A stretch of DNA of 64,000 nucleotides from Lyngbya sp. PCC 8106 (GTDB lineage: Bacteria; Cyanobacteriota; Cyanobacteriia; Cyanobacteriales; Microcoleaceae). The stretch is taken from assembly GCF_000169095.1 (NCBI RefSeq), contig NZ_AAVU01000002.1, positions 62,001-126,000 on the forward strand, given 5' to 3'. Shown here one piece after another: positions 60,801 through 64,000 of the stretch. Made by a program: the position numbers and the translations under genes. The first letter of the stretch is position 1; the number at the start of each line of letters is the position of its first letter. The notes below the pieces were generated by a model. That model did no database searches, was not told the DNA's origin, and saw only the letters and a list, made by a program, of their open reading frames with translations.

Positions 60801-62443
60801 CCCCCATAAGCATCTCCAGTCGGGTGTTCGGCTTTGTTTCCTGAAAATGTGCTATTAATAATGTTAGATTGAGTTGACCTAACATCAATCCAAACCCCAC
60901 CTCCACTAATAGCTAAATTGTCATCAAAGGTGGTGTTTTTAATCGTAGCTAAAGCAACATTTCCTGTTCTCAGTCCACCACCATTACCAATTCCTCGACT
61001 ATCGGCGATAACAGTATTTTGAGAGAAACGACTATTGTCAATCAAAATTTGGTCATTATCATAACCAAACAAAAATGCACCACCACCACTACCCGCACCA
61101 ATATTTCCCTGAAAGTAACTATTTTGAATTAAGGCTGTACCTCCTGTTTGACTTCCGTCGGGATAGGTCACTTTTAAACCATCGGTATAGATACCTCCTC
61201 CATAACCCATTGTGTTGGGGCCAATTGGGCCTCCTGCTGTAGTATCATTATTAATAAATTGAGAATTTTTGACCGTTAACCAACTGGCGAGGCTGTTAAT
61301 TCCACCACCATTAATACCTTTATTGTTCTCAAAAATACTGTCTTCTACAATTAGTTCTACATCTCGAACATGAATAGCGCCGCCTCCCTGTTCACTTAAA
61401 CTGAGAGTTCCATCATTATTGGTAAAACGACTATTTTTAACAATAGCTTTACTTAAGTGATAAACGGTTAATGCACCCCCTTCTCCGGCTGTATTATTTT
61501 CAAATTCAACATTTTCAATGGTAATATTTGTCCGTTTTTCTGCAAAAATACCACCCCCTCTGTCGCCTAAAAGTTCGTTCTGGTCATTTGCATTGCCATC
61601 GGCTATTTTGATATTTTTTAAGGTAAATGTGGTGTCAGGCTGTTGATGAAAAATGCGGGAGATATTGTTTCCACTTAGAGTTAAACCTGTAGCATTTACA
61701 CCATCAATGATAAGATTTTTATTGATTTCTAATTCACCGCTAGTTAACGTGATTTTTTGGTTAGCTAAACTTGGGTCAAATTGAATAATATCTCCGGGTT
61801 GAGCGAGGGAAATGACTTGCCTTAATGAACCAACTCCGCTATCATTAATATTGTCAACGGTGAAAACGGTTGAGATTAAAATCCCCTGATAAGCGGTTAA
61901 AGTATCAGAGTTAATCGGTAAATTTGCCTGAATTTCTCCGATTTTATAGTCTAAATTCCAGCTTCCTCCTTGCTTAAAATCACCAATAATATCTGTTGAA
62001 GCTGCAATATTAACGCCAGTCAGTTGGCTGAGTTTTTGAACAAAAACTGAACCTATTCCCGCCGCGACTTGACACCCGTAAAGTAGAATATTGGCGGTTT
62101 TAGAAAGATAAATGTGCCAATTTTTTAACTGATTTTGATACCGAGTAATAGTTTCAAGTTTGAGTTCGGTGTTACCGAGTAATAAGCAACCCGGATGACC
62201 ATGAGATAGAATATGTATGGCATCAATTTCTGTCTGATACTGAAGTTGATGGTTTTTTAGTGTTTCAGTAATTTGCTGAATACCATCTTGCTGAGAGTCG
62301 AGAATAATAACAGTTGCATTTTTATTTACTCCAGCTACCAAATCGTGATAAGATTCTAAACTAGCATCGATAAAGACCAGTGTTACAGATTGATAATTGT
62401 CATAGTTGTCGGCAATTTTATCAACACAAAATGAAGAGAACAT
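57812..62443 (-). CDS. Giant secreted DUF4347/beta-helix/Hydin-like/RTX protein (paralogue B)
   Basis: A 1543-residue protein (ATG 62443, GGAG upstream). Residues 10-170 look like a DUF4347 domain (LVFIDASLESYHDLVAGV; IDAIHILSHGHPGCLLLG; ILLYGCQVAAG), absent from paralogue A. A beta-helix (about 190-690), four Hydin-like 113-residue repeats (about 704-1152), a Pro-rich PTPEPQPT linker (about 1153-1221), RTX repeats (about 1268-1454) and a C-terminal cap follow. His and Cys in SHGHPG and YGCQVA recall caspase-like folds, so a proteolytic or processing role for the N-domain is possible but unproven. Likely exported by a type I system encoded elsewhere. Confidence 0.9.
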   Translation of the reverse strand: MFSSFCVDKIADNYDNYQSVTLVFIDASLESYHDLVAGVNKNATVIILDSQQDGIQQITETLKNHQLQYQTEIDAIHILSHGHPGCLLLGNTELKLETITRYQNQLKNWHIYLSKTANILLYGCQVAAGIGSVFVQKLSQLTGVNIAASTDIIGDFKQGGSWNLDYKIGEIQANLPINSDTLTAYQGILISTVFTVDNINDSGVGSLRQVISLAQPGDIIQFDPSLANQKITLTSGELEINKNLIIDGVNATGLTLSGNNISRIFHQQPDTTFTLKNIKIADGNANDQNELLGDRGGGIFAEKRTNITIENVEFENNTAGEGGALTVYHLSKAIVKNSRFTNNDGTLSLSEQGGGAIHVRDVELIVEDSIFENNKGINGGGINSLASWLTVKNSQFINNDTTAGGPIGPNTMGYGGGIYTDGLKVTYPDGSQTGGTALIQNSYFQGNIGAGSGGGAFLFGYDNDQILIDNSRFSQNTVIADSRGIGNGGGLRTGNVALATIKNTTFDDNLAISGGGVWIDVRSTQSNIINSTFSGNKAEHPTGDAYGGAMTIQSPTNITNTTLVNNTSQGIGGGIFSWDPDNIIPITVSNTIFVDNSANGNDFTHHSSRQLIDGGNNLQFPGLTTHPKSEFVTPNILVADPQLDTLQEINGIWVHPLLAGSSAIDAGTNTNAPTTDQLGQTRPLDGDNNGVATVDIGSYEYLFPTPEIDVVQNTTNIIDNTSFDFGTSTVGTAVSKIFTIENNGTAELTLSDLTLPTVLTLVGTFPTTIAAGSQGSFEVQLDTTIANTFNGELSFTTNDTDENPFNFMVSAVVAPNPIPEIDVVQNTTNIIDNTSFDFGTSTVGTAVSKIFTIENNGTAELTLSDLTLPTVLTLVGTFPTTIAAGSQGSFEVQLDTTIANTFNGELSFTTNDTDENPFNFMVSAVVAPNPIPEIDVVQNTTNIIDNTSFDFGTSTVGTAVSKTFTIQNNGTAELTFSNLTLPTGLTLLGSFPTVIAAGSQGTFEVQLDTTVANSLNGELSFTTNDTDENPFNFAVAGVVAVNPIPEIDVVQNTTNIIDNTSFDFGTSTVGTAVSKTFTVQNNGTAELTFSNLTLPTGLSLVGTFPTVIAASSQGTFEVQLDTTIANTFNGELSFTTNDTDENPFNFSISGVVNSEPVPTPVPTPEPVPTPQPTPTPQPTPTPTPEPVPTPQPTPTPTPEPQPTPTPTPEPQPTPEPQPTPDDINIDWECRTIPEITPNPNSVVQTINTADSEPTLGTVENDEIRGDINVNTLFGMEGNDNIYSQDGDDLIFGNQGNDHIDTGLGNDSIYGGKNNDAVWGQDGNDMIWGNLDSDSLMGSSGNDSIYGGQEDDYLWGGLGEDWLFGDIGNDVVSGGDGNDNVFGNKGNDELFGNSGNDTIFAGKDNDSICGGNDQDLLFGNLGADLIRGGEGNDSLYGGQENDTLTGGNGNDLISGDLGNDLLIGGEGEDTFLISSTTEKDRIADFVIGQDKIALTGNLTFDQLSLNLTQNSTVITLESTGEELAILTGILPAQISSSDFTQFSF
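58985..60330. repeat. Tandem 339-bp repeats in paralogue B, two copies identical
   Basis: GTGTTATCTA recurs at 59265, 59604, 59943 and 60282 (339-bp steps). The units running from about 59641 and about 59980 appear identical over all 339 bases. Such identity points to a very recent duplication or conversion. Confidence 0.92.
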
Positions 62444-62452
62444 TGTTGATAC

Positions 62453-62711
62453 TCCAAGAGGGTTTGTATTGGTAGATACGTCCCTGGAGTAATCAATTCA
62501 GGCTAAAATTTTAGCCATTTTTTAGATAAATTTTCTGACAAAAAAACACAAATAAGCCTAAGCAGTAAATAGTCAGGTAAGATCAACCTTATTGTCGCTC
62601 CTCCAGCAGAGAGAAACAAAATATCTACTTTGGTTTGAAGTTAAATTTAGAGCAAATAATCATCATTCAAAAGTCTCCAAGAGTCAAATTGAAGGTAGAT
62701 ACACCCTTGGA
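62453..62711. promoter_or_regulatory. Duplicated leader element upstream of paralogue B
   Basis: Two segments share CTCCAAGAG, a 10-bp spacer and GGTAGATAC(A/G)(C/T)CC(T/C)TGGA: 62453-62488 and 62675-62711. TCCAAG and CTTGGA can pair in the second copy. The first lies in the leader of paralogue B. The same 17-mer is upstream of paralogue A. Confidence 0.5.
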
Positions 62712-62765
62712 AACCCTGAAAATTAAGTTCTAACGTTTGATCGCCCTGAGCAATAATTAAGAAAT

Positions 62766-62818
62766 AAGTAGGTTGACACTTTCACCCAGCCACCATCAGA
62801 AAGTGTCAATCCTACACG
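62766..62818. repeat. Long hairpin in the intergenic region
   Basis: GTAGGTTGACACTTTC and GAAAGTGTCAATCCTAC are inverted copies with one single-base indel, giving a stem of about 16 bp and a loop of about 15 bases. Possibly a degenerate small element. The rest of 62444-63018 shows no gene. Confidence 0.55.
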
Positions 62819-62852
62819 ACTCAATGATTGACCATAGAAGTGCACCATCAAC

Positions 62853-62880
62853 ACCTAAACTGAGTTTAGGTTGTCTTTTT
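62853..62880 (+). terminator. Palindrome followed by a T run
   Basis: ACCTAAACT and AGTTTAGGT (62853-62871) form a perfect stem followed by TGTCTTTTT. It has the form of a rho-independent terminator on the + strand. No + strand gene precedes it in the window, so it may be fortuitous or serve a small RNA. Confidence 0.4.
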
Positions 62881-63018
62881 GAGTCCTATCTCTATTAATA
62901 ACCGATACCGGGGAGAAATGCCCTCAGGAAATTTACGGATTTTATAGGTTTATTTAAAACCAATTCTTCTGCAAAAATCCGCAGATCATCTCCTAATTCA
63001 CTCTTAAAATCATAAAAA

Positions 63019-64000
63019 TTAGTCTATAGCCTTTGCTTTTCTGAGCAGTTTTGCGATCGCTTGATCACCTTGAAATTCTGCCAACATCAAAGCCGTACAT
63101 CCGCCTTGATTTTTCAGATTCACCTCAGCGCCCGCCTCAATTAAAGCCTGTACAGCCTCTAAATGCCCTCGGTGAGCCGCCCACATCAATGCCGTTGCTC
63201 CCACCTCATCTTGCTGGTTAACCAGCGCTCCTGAAGCCACAAACTCCCGTAAAACCTGAGTATATCCCCGTTCTGCTGCTTTCATCAATGCTGTTTTTCC
63301 TCCCTCACCCGAAACATTCACATCCGCACCCGCCTTTAATAACGCCTTCACCGTATCGAGATCATTGTGCAGCGTCGCCAGAGTCAGAGCCGTTTCCCCT
63401 AAAATTTTAGTCGTCAGGAGAGAGGAAAGATTTTCAGGGGAAACCCGTTGTAAAAGAGCAGTACAAATCAAGCGATAACCCTGTAATAACGCCACCATAA
63501 CAGGCGTATCCCCGAGTTTATTAGCAACCGTAACATCCGCTCCTCGACTCAGGAGAAGCTCAACCATCGAGGCATATTCTTCGACTACTGCTAAATGTAA
63601 AGCCGTTTCTCCATCTTGATCGTGAGCTGCGACATCAGCACCCGCATCTAAAAGTTGAGAAGCGATCGCCACATTTCCCGAAGCAGCGGCAGCCATCAGT
63701 GCTGTAAATCCCTCCTCTGTACTGGTGTTGACCTCTGCACCCAATTGAATTAAAGTTTTGACAATTTCGAGATGATTCAAGTCTACCGCTTGCATCAGGG
63801 GAGTTTCACCGCGATCATTCGGGAGGTTCAGATCAATCCCGACACTAGCAATCACTTGAATAAGTTGCAGATTTTGCTGTTGTATCGCTTCGCTCAACAA
63901 AGTAGAAACAAATTCTCGACTCCCGACTCCGCTTTCGAGTAAAGCTTTAATTCCCTGCCAATGTTGGCCTGACAACGCCAGAGAAAAAGCAGTTTGGTGT
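63019..64000 (-). CDS. Ankyrin-repeat protein, 5' part beyond the window
   Basis: At least 326 residues are seen. The frame is open to the window edge (codons HQTAFSLAL immediately before the TTG at 63975 fit an ankyrin consensus), so the true start lies outside. About nine ankyrin repeats are present, each with TALM-A(A)-xGx-L-x(A)-GA(D/E)V(N) pattern. Ankyrin arrays bind proteins; no catalytic domain is seen. Ends TALMLAEFQGDQAIAKLLRKAKAID. Partner unknown. Confidence 0.9.
   Translation of the reverse strand, partial: HQTAFSLALSGQHWQGIKALLESGVGSREFVSTLLSEAIQQQNLQLIQVIASVGIDLNLPNDRGETPLMQAVDLNHLEIVKTLIQLGAEVNTSTEEGFTALMAAAASGNVAIASQLLDAGADVAAHDQDGETALHLAVVEEYASMVELLLSRGADVTVANKLGDTPVMVALLQGYRLICTALLQRVSPENLSSLLTTKILGETALTLATLHNDLDTVKALLKAGADVNVSGEGGKTALMKAAERGYTQVLREFVASGALVNQQDEVGATALMWAAHRGHLEAVQALIEAGAEVNLKNQGGCTALMLAEFQGDQAIAKLLRKAKAID

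Overview
The window looks like a chromosomal segment of a cyanobacterium, probably filamentous. It carries bilin-type photoreceptor kinases, NblS, cyanophycin synthetase, a DnaB helicase with an intein, cyanobacterial-type glycogen synthase, many GCGATCGC (HIP1-like) octamers, and heptanucleotide tandem arrays typical of these genomes. No rRNA, tRNA, CRISPR array or complete transposase was seen. Gene names rest on recognised motifs only; no database search was possible.

Layout. 1-4180: a large multi-chromophore histidine kinase (phytochrome-like GAF-PHY plus two cyanobacteriochrome GAFs), then a transposase-less IS200/IS605-type remnant with an omega-RNA-like structured region, ending directly at purD. 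4180-14207: purD, the stress kinase nblS, and a heavy-metal RND efflux pair divergent from a two-component system, with a likely direct-repeat operator between them and a CATTATC heptamer array between regulator and kinase. 14301-21807: housekeeping and small genes (zinc-ribbon membrane protein, phasin-like protein, FKBP isomerase, dnaB with a mini-intein, rplI, a DUF1206 protein, a two-repeat lipoprotein, gloB).

21813-33648: a glycan locus. It holds a GT2-GtrA fusion, two GT4 enzymes, a pyruvyltransferase-like protein, an MsbA-like exporter with a histidine-less HisKA-like tail, two tandem GT8-like proteins and three sulfotransferases. Together these suggest a sulfated, possibly pyruvylated, surface polysaccharide or glycolipid. 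33901-51585: an orphan polar amino-acid ABC ATPase, a STAS-like protein, a GH10-like membrane-anchored hydrolase, VWA and TerD stress proteins, an FAD oxidase, cphA, a membrane diguanylate cyclase, glgA, a GH108-type muramidase with a repeat-encoded tail, and hemC.

51748-64000: an accessory region. A probable RHH protein and hicA-hicB form a toxin-antitoxin operon bracketed by two 76-bp inverted-end repeats. Next come two giant secreted paralogues (beta-helix, 113-residue Hydin-like repeats, Pro-rich linker, RTX repeats) that share an upstream sequence element and show very recent 339-bp duplications. The window ends inside an ankyrin-repeat gene. The best candidates for new biology are the hybrid photoreceptor kinase, the Cys4 module shared by NblS and a nearby zinc-ribbon protein, the ABC exporter with a kinase-like dimerisation tail, the sulfated-glycan locus and the two RTX/Hydin proteins.
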